NCBI GenBank assembly: GCA_038247175.1
Contig: JBBRVD010000195.1
Location: 1 to 6,822, forward strand
Reading direction: 5' to 3'
DNA: 6,822 nt
Source of the DNA: CAISIP01 sp038247175
Lineage (GTDB): Bacteria > Pseudomonadota > Gammaproteobacteria > Burkholderiales > Burkholderiaceae_C
The position numbers were made by a program, and so were the translations under genes. Position 1 is the stretch's first letter. The number at the start of each line of letters is the position of its first letter. A model generated the notes under the pieces. The model saw nothing but the letters and a program-made list of their open reading frames with translations, searched no databases and was not told the origin of the DNA. Of the stretch, positions 1-5,636 are shown piece by piece.

Positions 1-165
1 CGCCGACAACCAGCCCGCATCGGTCAGGGCCTTGACGAAGGCCTCGGGGAAGCTGCGCGCATCGTCGATCTCCTGCCAGTAGCGGGAGTCGAATTGCGAT
101 ACGACCGCGCGTACGCCGTCGCGCAGCTCGGTGAAAGCGTGAGGGGAGGAAATTTGTTGGGTCAT
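1..165 (-). CDS. Acyl-CoA dehydrogenase, N-terminal fragment (runs off the left edge)
   Basis: Reading leftwards from an ATG at 165, 55 codons are open to the window edge. The peptide starts MTQQISSPHAF and continues through FTELRDGVRAVVSQF, YWQEIDDARSFPEAFVKAL and TDAGWLSA. This is the helical N-terminal pattern of acyl-CoA dehydrogenases: a short amphipathic lead, then a 'yPeeFv.aL.eaGWL' segment just before the usual PEEYGG region. The family consists of FAD-dependent enzymes that introduce an alpha,beta double bond into acyl-CoA thioesters in the cytoplasm. The catalytic base and FAD-binding parts lie outside the window, so substrate class cannot be judged. No strong Shine-Dalgarno precedes the ATG. 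The stop of the decayed SDR frame lies only 10 bases upstream, so the two probably once formed one fatty-acid or acyl-CoA operon. The family call is fairly secure; the specific role is not. Confidence 0.85.
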   Translation of the reverse strand, partial: MTQQISSPHAFTELRDGVRAVVSQFDSRYWQEIDDARSFPEAFVKALTDAGWLSA

Positions 166-175
166 CTGCAAAGGT

Positions 176-476
176 TCAGGAAGCGCTGGCGAACATCTGT
201 CCGCCGTCAATGTTGAGTACGCTGCCGCTGAGGTAGCCGCAACGCGGTGAGCAGCCGAATACGGCGAGGTCGGCAATCTCCTGCGGCTCGGGCAATGCCC
301 GACAGGCTCCCTTGGGAGACATCGGCTTGGGCTGGGCAAATATCCAAGGCCTGGACGATGCATTGCCACTGCGTCCCGACTGCGCCATAGGCCGCTGCTG
401 GGCCTCAACCGCGGCCTCGACCGACCACACGCCTTGCGCCAAGGCATGCTGCAGTGCGGTCAAGGTATCGGGCAAT
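176..476 (-). pseudogene. Remnant of a short-chain dehydrogenase/reductase (SDR), C-terminal part only
   Basis: The frame ending at the TGA at 176-178 closes with RALPEPQEIADLAVF, CSPRCGYLSGSVLNIDGG and QMFASAS. This is the classic SDR C-terminus: 'P.EIA...FL.S....Yl.G..l.vDGG', as in FabG-like 3-oxoacyl reductases. The preceding LTALQHALAQGVWSVEAAVEAQQRPMA could be the variable substrate-loop region of the same protein. Between the two sits an SDR-unlike stretch (about 305-375), suggesting an insertion or local scrambling. An SDR is normally about 250 residues, with a TGxxxGxG cofactor motif and a YxxxK catalytic pair. Neither is present in any frame upstream, so the protein cannot be a working reductase. 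The same frame stays open up to 682, but the residues beyond about 480 look like noise (rich in R, W and C). The position just upstream of the acyl-CoA dehydrogenase fits a lost operon partner. The C-terminal identity is confident; the exact left boundary of the remnant is not. Confidence 0.7.
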
Positions 477-695
477 TCAGCCACGGGCCAGCCCCTGCAA
501 TACCTGCGCGAAGTCCTTTGCCGCGCAGGGCTGCGCCAATGCGGCAGCGTCCAGCGGCAGCGCCAGTTCCGCGTGGCGGCGCACTGTCTGAACCAGAACG
601 TGCCGCTCGCGCGCATCCGCTGTGAACCGGCCTGCCTGCAAGGCGCGGTCCACGAACCCGGCCCAGTCGTCATGCGGACCATCGGTGCTGCGCAT
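477..695 (-). pseudogene. Unidentified broken reading frame upstream of the SDR remnant
   Basis: From an ATG at 695 the minus strand reads MRSTDGPHDDWAGFVDRAL, then a helix-rich, alanine/leucine-rich peptide ending QVLQGLARG at a TGA at 477-479. Its codons are mostly G/C-ended and its composition is protein-like. At the same point the neighbouring frame changes from noise to a sensible sequence (PVAELPDTLTALQ). This is what a single-base insertion or deletion near 480-490 would produce. I do not recognise the family. It has no Rossmann glycine motif, so it is not the missing SDR N-terminus in intact form. It may be the end of another acyl-CoA metabolism gene joined to the SDR by deletion, or a short real gene of about 72 residues. 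I consider the broken-gene reading more likely. Confidence 0.4.
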
Positions 696-739
696 CGGCG
701 CTGGATCAGACAGCGATGTCACGGTAAGATATACGCTGT

Positions 740-763
740 GGTTGCATAAATATAAATATAACC
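740..763. promoter_or_regulatory. AT-rich island with imperfect inverted repeat upstream of the GntR gene
   Basis: In otherwise GC-rich DNA, 741-761 is almost all A/T. It contains the hexamer ATAAAT twice in tandem (746-751 and 752-757) followed by ATAA. The block is bounded by GGTT at 740-743 and AACC at 760-763, giving an imperfect 24 bp inverted repeat with 8 of 12 positions pairing. A TATAAC at 757-762 matches the -10 consensus in 5 of 6 positions, but no good -35 lies at the right distance. It sits 38 bases before the regulator start, so it could be its promoter and an autoregulatory operator. GntR/FCD proteins commonly bind such dyads near their own promoters. No direct evidence of function. 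Confidence 0.4.
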
Positions 764-801
764 TTTTCCTGGATACAGACAACCCTGGGGATTACCCTTA
801 C

Positions 802-1488
802 ATGGCAAGCCGCAACAAGGATTTCATCAAGGCCAGCGACCGGATCCGGACCGAGATCGAGAACGCCGTCAAGGACGGCTCGGTGCTGCCGGGAGAGTCG
901 ATCGACGAGGCCGAGCTGGCCGACCAATACCAGGTGTCGCGCACCCCGATCCGCGAAGCCTTGATCCAGCTTCAAGCCCAGGGTCTGGTCACCAGCCTGC
1001 CGCGCGGCGGCATGATCGTCGCCAAGATGGACCTGCAGCAACTGCTGGCCTTGTGGGAATTGCTGGCCGAGCTCGAGGGCGTGGCCGTGCGGCTGGCCTG
1101 CGAGCGCATGACGGCACAGGAACTCGAGATACTGGTGCAGCTGCATGAACAGAGCCGGCACCACGCACTGGCCGACGATGTTGCCGGATGGCAGCAGAGC
1201 AATCTGCAGTTCCATGAACTGATCTACCGCGCGAGCCGCAATCCCTATCTGCGCATGGAGGTGCTCCGGATCCGCACCCGCACAGGGTATTACCGCCGCC
1301 ACGCGTTTGGCGCGCTGGGCCGTATCCGCAGTTCGTTCGAGCAGCATCAGGCCGTGGTGGACGCGTTTCGCAAGGCGGATGCACCGGCGGTCGTGGCCGC
1401 CATGGTGCAGCACATGCGCCCGGCAGCCGATGCCAAGGGCCTGACCGACTTTATCGTCAACCTGCCGAAGGACGCGCTGACGCAGTGA
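802..1488 (+). CDS. GntR-family transcriptional regulator, FCD (FadR) subfamily
   Basis: A 228-residue protein. Residues about 10-75 form the GntR winged helix: ASDRIRTEIENAVKDGSVLPG, then LADQYQVSRTPIREALIQL with the recognition-helix signature SRTPIREAL, then the wing LVTSLPRGGMIV. Residues about 80-205 match the all-helical FCD effector domain. Candidate metal/ligand residues are H138 (in NLQFHELIYRAS), H182 (EQHQAVVDAF) and H204 (MVQHM), with N134 where many members carry Asp. The length is normal for the subfamily. The frame stays open upstream to 622, but that extension is not regulator-like, so the ATG at 802 is preferred. A weak GGGGA at 787-791 is the only ribosome-site candidate. 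FCD regulators usually respond to small carboxylates or related metabolites and repress adjacent catabolic genes. It likely controls nearby genes, perhaps the M81-RidA-PLP cluster or the acyl-CoA dehydrogenase, but the target is inferred. It converges with the isomerase-like gene. Confidence 0.93.
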   Translation: MASRNKDFIKASDRIRTEIENAVKDGSVLPGESIDEAELADQYQVSRTPIREALIQLQAQGLVTSLPRGGMIVAKMDLQQLLALWELLAELEGVAVRLACERMTAQELEILVQLHEQSRHHALADDVAGWQQSNLQFHELIYRASRNPYLRMEVLRIRTRTGYYRRHAFGALGRIRSSFEQHQAVVDAFRKADAPAVVAAMVQHMRPAADAKGLTDFIVNLPKDALTQ

Positions 1489-1506
1489 GCAGGTCCGGGC
1501 TGCGAC

Positions 1507-1541
1507 GGCGGGCGCCGCCCGTGCAGCTGCCCTGCGCAGGG
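1507..1541. terminator. Possible bidirectional terminator between convergent genes
   Basis: The 55-base gap between the convergent regulator and isomerase-like genes holds two GC-rich dyads: CGGGC-GCC-GCCCG at 1509-1521 and the perfect palindrome CCCTGCGCAGGG at 1530-1541. Neither is followed by a T-run on either strand, so intrinsic termination would be weak. The position is what one expects for a shared terminator, but the base pattern alone is not decisive. Confidence 0.25.
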
Positions 1542-1543
1542 AA

Positions 1544-2173
1544 CTACGTGGCTGCCGTTGCCGAGCGGCTGAACGGCCGCTCCAGCGCCCGCTCGACCAT
1601 CATCAGCCGGTCCTGCCCATACAACATCTCGCCGTCGACAAAATAGGTCGGCGAACCGAAGACGCCGCGGGCGATCGCCGCGTCGGTGTTGCGCAAGAAC
1701 TCTGCCTGCGCTGCTTGCCCGAGCGCAGCGTCACGCAGCGGCTGCGGGTCCAGTCCTGTTTCGCGTGCAATGTCGCACAACACCTGCGGGTCGCCGACGT
1801 CCCGGTCGTCGCGCCAAAGGGCCGCCAGAATGGCCAGGTGCAGCTGATCGGCGTCGGCTCCCTGCTGCTGCGCCGCAATCACGAACCCGGACGGCAGGGC
1901 GCGGTCGCCGTAGTGGTGTCGCGGATCAACCAGCGCGGGAATACCCAGGTACTCGCTCCAGCGCTCGATTTCCCGCCCGAAGTAGTACGCGAGATGTCCC
2001 GCCGATCGCTGGTCGAAAGGCTGGCTGCCGCTGGCCGGAATCACGCGCGACAGATCGATCGGCAGGTGGTTCAAGCGTCGGCCGGATCGGCGCGCCAGGT
2101 CGATGATGCGCTGCGCGCCGAAGTAGGCGTAGATGGAACGGGTGGAGTAGAAGTAGTCGATGGCAGCGGGCAT
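1544..2173 (-). CDS. DsbA-fold protein of the 2-hydroxychromene-2-carboxylate isomerase / GST-kappa family
   Basis: A 209-residue thioredoxin-fold protein starting MPAAIDYFYSTRSIYAYFG. The segment S13-I-Y-A-Y aligns with the SPYAY/SPFSY element of family members, whose serine contacts or activates glutathione, so S13 is the likely key residue. The C-terminus carries the family hallmark GVFGSPTYFVDGEMLYGQDRL (residues 170-190), with the cis-proline loop and the G-Q-D-R-L motif. Characterised relatives (NahD type) isomerise 2-hydroxychromene-2-carboxylate with glutathione in naphthalene breakdown. No aromatic-degradation genes are visible here, so the real substrate is open, and a general glutathione-dependent isomerase or oxidoreductase is equally possible. 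The element reads TRSIYAY rather than the usual SPYAY form. The ATG at 2173 is chosen because the family usually starts right before the first beta strand. An upstream in-frame TTG at 2194 would add seven residues. No clear Shine-Dalgarno precedes either. It is divergent from the M81 gene. Confidence 0.85.
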   Translation of the reverse strand: MPAAIDYFYSTRSIYAYFGAQRIIDLARRSGRRLNHLPIDLSRVIPASGSQPFDQRSAGHLAYYFGREIERWSEYLGIPALVDPRHHYGDRALPSGFVIAAQQQGADADQLHLAILAALWRDDRDVGDPQVLCDIARETGLDPQPLRDAALGQAAQAEFLRNTDAAIARGVFGSPTYFVDGEMLYGQDRLMMVERALERPFSRSATAAT

Positions 2174-2195
2174 GGTGTGCCGATGGTCGCACAAC

Positions 2196-2233
2196 CGTAC
2201 GACAGGCCGCCGGCGTCAGTCAGCCGCGTACGA
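2196..2233. promoter_or_regulatory. Paired CGTACGA sites in the divergent control region (candidate operator)
   Basis: The palindromic hexamer CGTACG, each time followed by A, occurs at 2196-2202 and again at 2227-2233. The copies are 31 bases apart start to start, about three helical turns, in the short gap between the divergent isomerase-like and M81 genes. The GT..AC core agrees with the loose GntR-family operator pattern (N)GT(N)AC(N), so the regulator encoded at 802-1488 is a natural candidate. That link is inference. The only other CGTACG I noticed lies inside the acyl-CoA dehydrogenase coding sequence (near 109-115). Confidence 0.35.
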
Positions 2234-2242
2234 TACCGGCTC

Positions 2243-2258
2243 TGGCACCAATAGGGCA
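2243..2258 (+). promoter_or_regulatory. Possible sigma-54-type promoter before the M81 gene
   Basis: TGGCAC at 2243-2248 followed by GCA at 2256-2258 has the -24/-12 geometry of RpoN promoters (TGGCACg-N4-TTGCa). The invariant GG and GC are spaced correctly. The two T's of the -12 element are replaced by G's, which weakens the match. A start site about 12 bases downstream would leave a leader of about 35 bases before the ATG at 2304. I saw no convincing sigma-70 promoter in the same gap. Confidence 0.25.
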
Positions 2259-2303
2259 GAATCCATTTCCCGGCTTCTCGCCTTCACTTGAGGAACCAAA
2301 CCC

Positions 2304-3767
2304 ATGCGTCTGTTTGCCGCTTCCATCGGTACCGAAACCAACACCTTCGCACCGATACCGACCGCACTCGAGAGTTTCCACGAGTCTTTCTACGCACCCC
2401 CCGGCCAGCATCCCGACGACGCCAAGTTGTGCACCGCCCCGCTGTGGGTCGCCCGGCGCCGGGCCAAGGCCGAGGGCTGGACCCTGGTCGAAGGGTCGTG
2501 CTCGTTCGCCGAGCCGGCCGGGCTGGTGTCGCGCCAGGCCTATGAAACCCTGCGCGACGAAGTGCTGGACCAACTGCGCGCGGCGATGCCGGTCGATGGC
2601 GTGCTGCTGGGACTGCATGGCGCCATGGTGGCTGACGGCTACGACGATTGCGAAGGGGACCTGATCGAACGCATCCGCGGCATCGTCGGGCCCACGGTAC
2701 CGATCGGCGTGGAACTCGATCCGCATTGCCACCTGACGCGCAAGCGAGTGAAGAACGCCACGCTGATCATCTGTTTCAAGGAATTCCCGCATACCGATTT
2801 CGTCGCGCGTGGCGAGGAGGTGGTGGAACTCACGCTGCAGGCGGCCCGCGGCCAGATCAAACCGGTGATGTCGATGGTCGACTGCCGCATGATCGGCAGC
2901 TTCCCGACCACCATCCAGCCGATGCGCGGCTTCGTCGACAAGATCAGCGCGCTCGAGGGCAAGGACGGCGTGTTGTCGATCTCGCTGGCGCACTGTTTTC
3001 CTTACGCCGACGTGCCCGAGATGGGTTCACGGGTGCTGGTGGTGACCGACGATCGGCGCGAGGCCGGCGACGCACTGGCGCGGGTGCTGGCCGACGAGTT
3101 CTTCGGCATGCGCGGCAAGACCCAGCCGCAGTACCACACGCCGGACGGTGCGATCGACATCGCGCTCCAGGAAAGCGGAACCGTCGTCGTGGCCGACCCG
3201 TCTGACAACCCTGGCGGGGGGGCGCCGGGCGACTCCACCGTCATTCTGCGCCGGCTGATCGAGCGCAGGATCACCAACGTGGCGCTGGCGCCGATCTGGG
3301 ACCCGATTGCGGTACGCATGTGTTTCATGGCCGGCGTCGGCGGACAATTGCGGCTGCGTTTCGGCGGCAAGACCGCGCCCACCTCGGGCCAGCCGATCGA
3401 CGCACTGATAACCGTGACCCGGCTCGAGCGCGACGCCACACAGACCTTCGTCGATGCCAAGATTCCGCTGGGCGACTGCGCCGCGATCGAGTTCGACGGG
3501 ATCTCGGTCGTGCTGATCACCAAACGGACCCAGGCACTGGGCAGCGACCTGCTGACCGGCATGGGCGTGGAGATCCGCGGCAAGAAGATGGTCGTGGTCA
3601 AGTCGACCAACCATTTCCATGCCGCGTTTGCGCCGCTGGCCAGCCGCGTGTTGTACTGCGATTCGGGCGGCCCGATCCCGCGCGACCATCGGCAGGTGCC
3701 TTATCAACGGGTCCAGCGTCCGATCTGGCCGCTGGACGAGAACGTGGAGCCCGTGCTGCTGACATGA
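2304..3767 (+). CDS. M81-family (MlrC-like) zinc metallopeptidase/amidohydrolase
   Basis: A 487-residue protein with the whole MlrC architecture. The N-terminal signature is MRLFAASIGTETNTFAP (E11 in ETNTF). Further conserved elements are LLGLHGAM (101-108), ELDPHCHLT (137-145), FPHTDFVARGEE (161-172), ADPSDNPGGGAPGDST (297-312) and RPIWPLDENVEP near the end. D139, H141 and H163 form a DxH-(21 residues)-H pattern matching the zinc ligands described for microcystinase C. MlrC itself opens small linear peptides left after microcystin is linearised. Most homologues in soil and aquatic proteobacteria have no known substrate and probably cleave small peptides or amides in the cytoplasm. No signal peptide is visible. 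A good Shine-Dalgarno (GAGGA, 2290-2294) lies nine bases before the ATG. It appears to lead an operon with the RidA-like and PLP genes downstream. The family assignment is secure, all key residues are present and the length is normal. Microcystin as substrate is unlikely from context. Confidence 0.93.
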   Translation: MRLFAASIGTETNTFAPIPTALESFHESFYAPPGQHPDDAKLCTAPLWVARRRAKAEGWTLVEGSCSFAEPAGLVSRQAYETLRDEVLDQLRAAMPVDGVLLGLHGAMVADGYDDCEGDLIERIRGIVGPTVPIGVELDPHCHLTRKRVKNATLIICFKEFPHTDFVARGEEVVELTLQAARGQIKPVMSMVDCRMIGSFPTTIQPMRGFVDKISALEGKDGVLSISLAHCFPYADVPEMGSRVLVVTDDRREAGDALARVLADEFFGMRGKTQPQYHTPDGAIDIALQESGTVVVADPSDNPGGGAPGDSTVILRRLIERRITNVALAPIWDPIAVRMCFMAGVGGQLRLRFGGKTAPTSGQPIDALITVTRLERDATQTFVDAKIPLGDCAAIEFDGISVVLITKRTQALGSDLLTGMGVEIRGKKMVVVKSTNHFHAAFAPLASRVLYCDSGGPIPRDHRQVPYQRVQRPIWPLDENVEPVLLT

Positions 3768-3812
3768 TCGGCATGTCGCAGCCACATTTTTCATTTCGTC
3801 TGGAGAAACAGC

Positions 3813-4277
3813 ATGACCACACCGTATGACCGCCTGAAGGAACTCGGCCTCGAGTTGCCCAACCCCGCCACCCCGATGGCCAACTATGTGCCGTTCCAGC
3901 TCGTGGGAGGGTTCCTGTACCTGTCCGGCCAGGGACCGCGTCGCGCCGACGGCACGCTGCATACCGGCAAGGTCGGGGCCGAAGTCAGCATCGAAGACGC
4001 CTACCAGCACGCCCAACTGACCGGGCTGAACCTGCTGGCCGTGGCCCACCTGGCGCTGGGCGACCTGGCGCGCATCAAACATGTGGTCAAGGTGCTGGGC
4101 ATGGTCAATGCCGTGCCCAGCTTCGGCGACCATCCCAAGGTCATCAACGGCTGCTCCGACCTGTTCGTCAACGTGCTTGGCGATGCGGGCCGGCATGCCC
4201 GCTCGGCGGTCGGCATGGGATCGCTGCCGGGCAACATCTCGGTCGAGATCGAGGCCATCCTGCAGGTCGACGGCTAG
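3813..4277 (+). CDS. RidA/YjgF-family protein (enamine/imine deaminase-like)
   Basis: A 154-residue protein of the longer RidA branch (about 150 residues, against about 128 for classic RidA). FLYLSGQGPRRADG (34-47) is the strand-and-loop region with the conserved SGQ. HARSAVGMGSLPGNISVEIEAIL (128-150) is the C-terminal hallmark. R130 corresponds to the substrate-binding arginine of RidA (E. coli R105), and E146 lies in the conserved VEIEAI strand. The cysteine that follows the Arg-Ser pair in E. coli RidA is alanine here (A132). Classic RidA hydrolyses reactive 2-aminoacrylate and other enamines/imines released by PLP enzymes. Members of this longer branch are less well characterised but retain the arginine. 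A Shine-Dalgarno GGAGA (3802-3806) sits six bases before the ATG. It lies 45 bases after the M81 gene and 22 bases before a PLP enzyme. That neighbourhood strongly suggests it processes an unstable product of that enzyme. Trimeric and cytoplasmic by family knowledge. Confidence 0.92.
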   Translation: MTTPYDRLKELGLELPNPATPMANYVPFQLVGGFLYLSGQGPRRADGTLHTGKVGAEVSIEDAYQHAQLTGLNLLAVAHLALGDLARIKHVVKVLGMVNAVPSFGDHPKVINGCSDLFVNVLGDAGRHARSAVGMGSLPGNISVEIEAILQVDG

Positions 4278-4299
4278 CGACTTCGCCCGCTCTTGCGCC

Positions 4300-5472
4300 A
4301 TGCCCGCCATGCCCGCCATGCGCGAGACCACGCTCGCGGCCGTTACCGGCGCCCGCGATCACGACATCCGGCGCTTGCTCGGACTGCGGCCGATCATCAA
4401 TGTGTCGGGCACGATGACGGTGCTCGGCGCCTCCATCATGGTTCCGCAGGCGGTGGTGGCGATGGCTGCCATCGCCACCGAGTTCATCGACATGGCGGCG
4501 CTGCACGACGCCGCCAGCAGCGTGATCGCGGAAGTCACCGGTGGCGAAGCGGGTTTCGTCACCGCCAGTTGCGCCAGCGCGATCACGCTGGCCGTGGCCG
4601 GCACGATGAGCGGCGACAAGCTGCTGGCCATCGAGCGGCTGCCCGACACCCGGGGCCTGCGCAACGAGGTGCTGGTGCAACTCGGGCACATGGTCGGTTA
4701 TGGCGCCTCGCTGCACCAGACGATCGCGATGACCGGCGCCCAGGTGGTTCCCGTGGGCACAGTCAGCATGACCCAGCCCTACCAGCTCGCGCAGGCGATC
4801 AGCGAACACACCGCCTGCGTGGTGTACGTTGTATCGCACATGACGGTGCAGCATGCCATGCTGGCACTGGAGACGGTCTGCGCGATCTGCCATGAACGGA
4901 ATGTGCCGGTGATCGTCGATGCGGCGTCCGAATACGACCTGCGCGGCTTCCTGGCACGGGGCGCCGACATCGTCGTCTACAGCGGACACAAGTTCCTGGG
5001 CGGCCCGACTTCGGGCATCGTGGCCGGACGCGCCGAGCTGGTGCGCGCAGCCCGTCTGCAGAACCGCGGTATCGGCCGCGGCATGAAGGTCGGCAAGGAG
5101 AGTATTGCCGGTGTCATGGCCGCATTGCAGGCCTGGCAACAACGTGACCACGCTGAAATCCGCGCCCGCGAAAACGTGGCGCTCGATCTCTGGCAGCGGG
5201 CATTGCAACCCTTCGCGGCACTGCGCTGCACGCGCATCGACGACCCGACCGGCAACCCGCTGCAGCGCCTGCGCGTGCAGCTCGCCATCGGTGGCCGATG
5301 GACCGCACGCTCGCTCGCCGACAGGCTGGCGCAGGGCGATCCGCCGGTCATGGTGCGCGACTACCAGACGGACCTGGGCTACTTCGACCTCGATCCCTGC
5401 AACCTGCACCCAGGTGAGGAGCAGGTGGTCGCACAGCGGCTGCTCGACGTGCTGACAGCAGCAGCCCCCTGA
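4300..5472 (+). CDS. SelA-like PLP-dependent enzyme (fold type I; probable lyase), function not established
   Basis: About 390 residues. GLRPIINVSGTMTVLGAS (28-45) is the entry motif of the SelA-like branch. EVTGGEAGFVTASCASAITLAV (78-99) forms the phosphate-binding region. VPVIVDAASEYDL (202-214) supplies D207 for the pyridine nitrogen. VYSGHKFLGGPTSGIVAG (226-243) places the Schiff-base lysine at K231, and GRGMKVGKESIAGVMAAL (259-276) is another branch hallmark. True selenocysteine synthases are about 460 residues with an extra N-terminal domain that is missing here. No selenium genes are nearby, so this is probably one of the SelA-like lyases or transferases, such as D-glucosaminate-6-phosphate ammonia-lyase relatives. 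Such enzymes remove amino or beta substituents and can release enamines. Start choice is uncertain: in-frame ATGs occur at 4300, 4309 and 4318 with no good ribosome site, so translation may be coupled to the RidA-like gene 22 bases upstream. The fold is certain; the substrate is not. Confidence 0.88.
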   Translation: MPAMPAMRETTLAAVTGARDHDIRRLLGLRPIINVSGTMTVLGASIMVPQAVVAMAAIATEFIDMAALHDAASSVIAEVTGGEAGFVTASCASAITLAVAGTMSGDKLLAIERLPDTRGLRNEVLVQLGHMVGYGASLHQTIAMTGAQVVPVGTVSMTQPYQLAQAISEHTACVVYVVSHMTVQHAMLALETVCAICHERNVPVIVDAASEYDLRGFLARGADIVVYSGHKFLGGPTSGIVAGRAELVRAARLQNRGIGRGMKVGKESIAGVMAALQAWQQRDHAEIRARENVALDLWQRALQPFAALRCTRIDDPTGNPLQRLRVQLAIGGRWTARSLADRLAQGDPPVMVRDYQTDLGYFDLDPCNLHPGEEQVVAQRLLDVLTAAAP

Positions 5473-5545
5473 GCCATGCGCCGATGCATCGAGACCGTCG
5501 CGCGGCCCAGTGGCGTCGCGCCGGATCACCCGCGCGTGACTCGCC

Positions 5546-5561
5546 GATGGTGCCCATTTTT
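5546..5561 (+). terminator. Weak intrinsic terminator candidate after the PLP gene
   Basis: ATGG (5547-5550), loop TGC and CCAT (5554-5557) form a small stem, extended by one G-T pair and overlapping a run of five T's (5557-5561). The geometry is terminator-like but the stem is very short, so some read-through into the transporter gene is likely. Confidence 0.2.
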
Positions 5562-5616
5562 CTGCTGCATCAGCCTGTGCCTGCTGTCAAGTCCCGCAGG
5601 CGTTGCGCCAGCGCAT

Positions 5617-5628
5617 GGGTAGTTACCC
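5617..5628. promoter_or_regulatory. Small dyad GGGTA-GT-TACCC (candidate operator)
   Basis: A perfect 5-2-5 inverted repeat lies just upstream of the putative -35 element of the solute-binding protein gene. The outer GGT...ACC arms are the kind of half-sites used by GntR-type and other dimeric regulators. No binding evidence; chance occurrence is possible. Confidence 0.25.
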
Positions 5629-5636
5629 GCACTTGC

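Noticed and set aside
312..749. 145-codon plus-strand frame opposite the SDR remnant, unusually Cys-rich
   Set aside because: No ribosome site or family resemblance; the opposite strand carries the real SDR signal, so the cysteines come from the complement of GC-rich codons.
622..801. Upstream extension of the GntR reading frame
   Set aside because: The extra 60 residues do not resemble GntR N-termini and would run through the AT-rich promoter-like block.
2220..2993. 257-codon minus-strand frame over the start of the M81 gene
   Set aside because: No recognisable domain, and it overlaps the conserved N-terminal half of a confident gene and its promoter region.
3027..4331. 434-codon open frame on the minus strand across the M81 and RidA-like genes
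   Set aside because: Antisense shadow of two well-supported genes in GC-rich DNA; the peptide is rich in H, R, Q and D, with no family motif.
4300..5472. Selenocysteine synthase (SelA) as the specific function
   Set aside because: Too short, lacking the usual N-terminal domain, with no selenium genes nearby; only the fold-level similarity is supported.
4168..5529. 453-codon open frame on the minus strand opposite the PLP enzyme
   Set aside because: Mirror of a gene with clear PLP-enzyme motifs; its His/Arg/Ala/Gly-rich composition is typical of a frame shadow.
5476..5622. 48-codon ORF with a hydrophobic Cys-rich stretch just after the PLP gene
   Set aside because: No convincing ribosome site, atypical composition, and it spans the candidate terminator; kept only as a remote possibility of a small membrane peptide.
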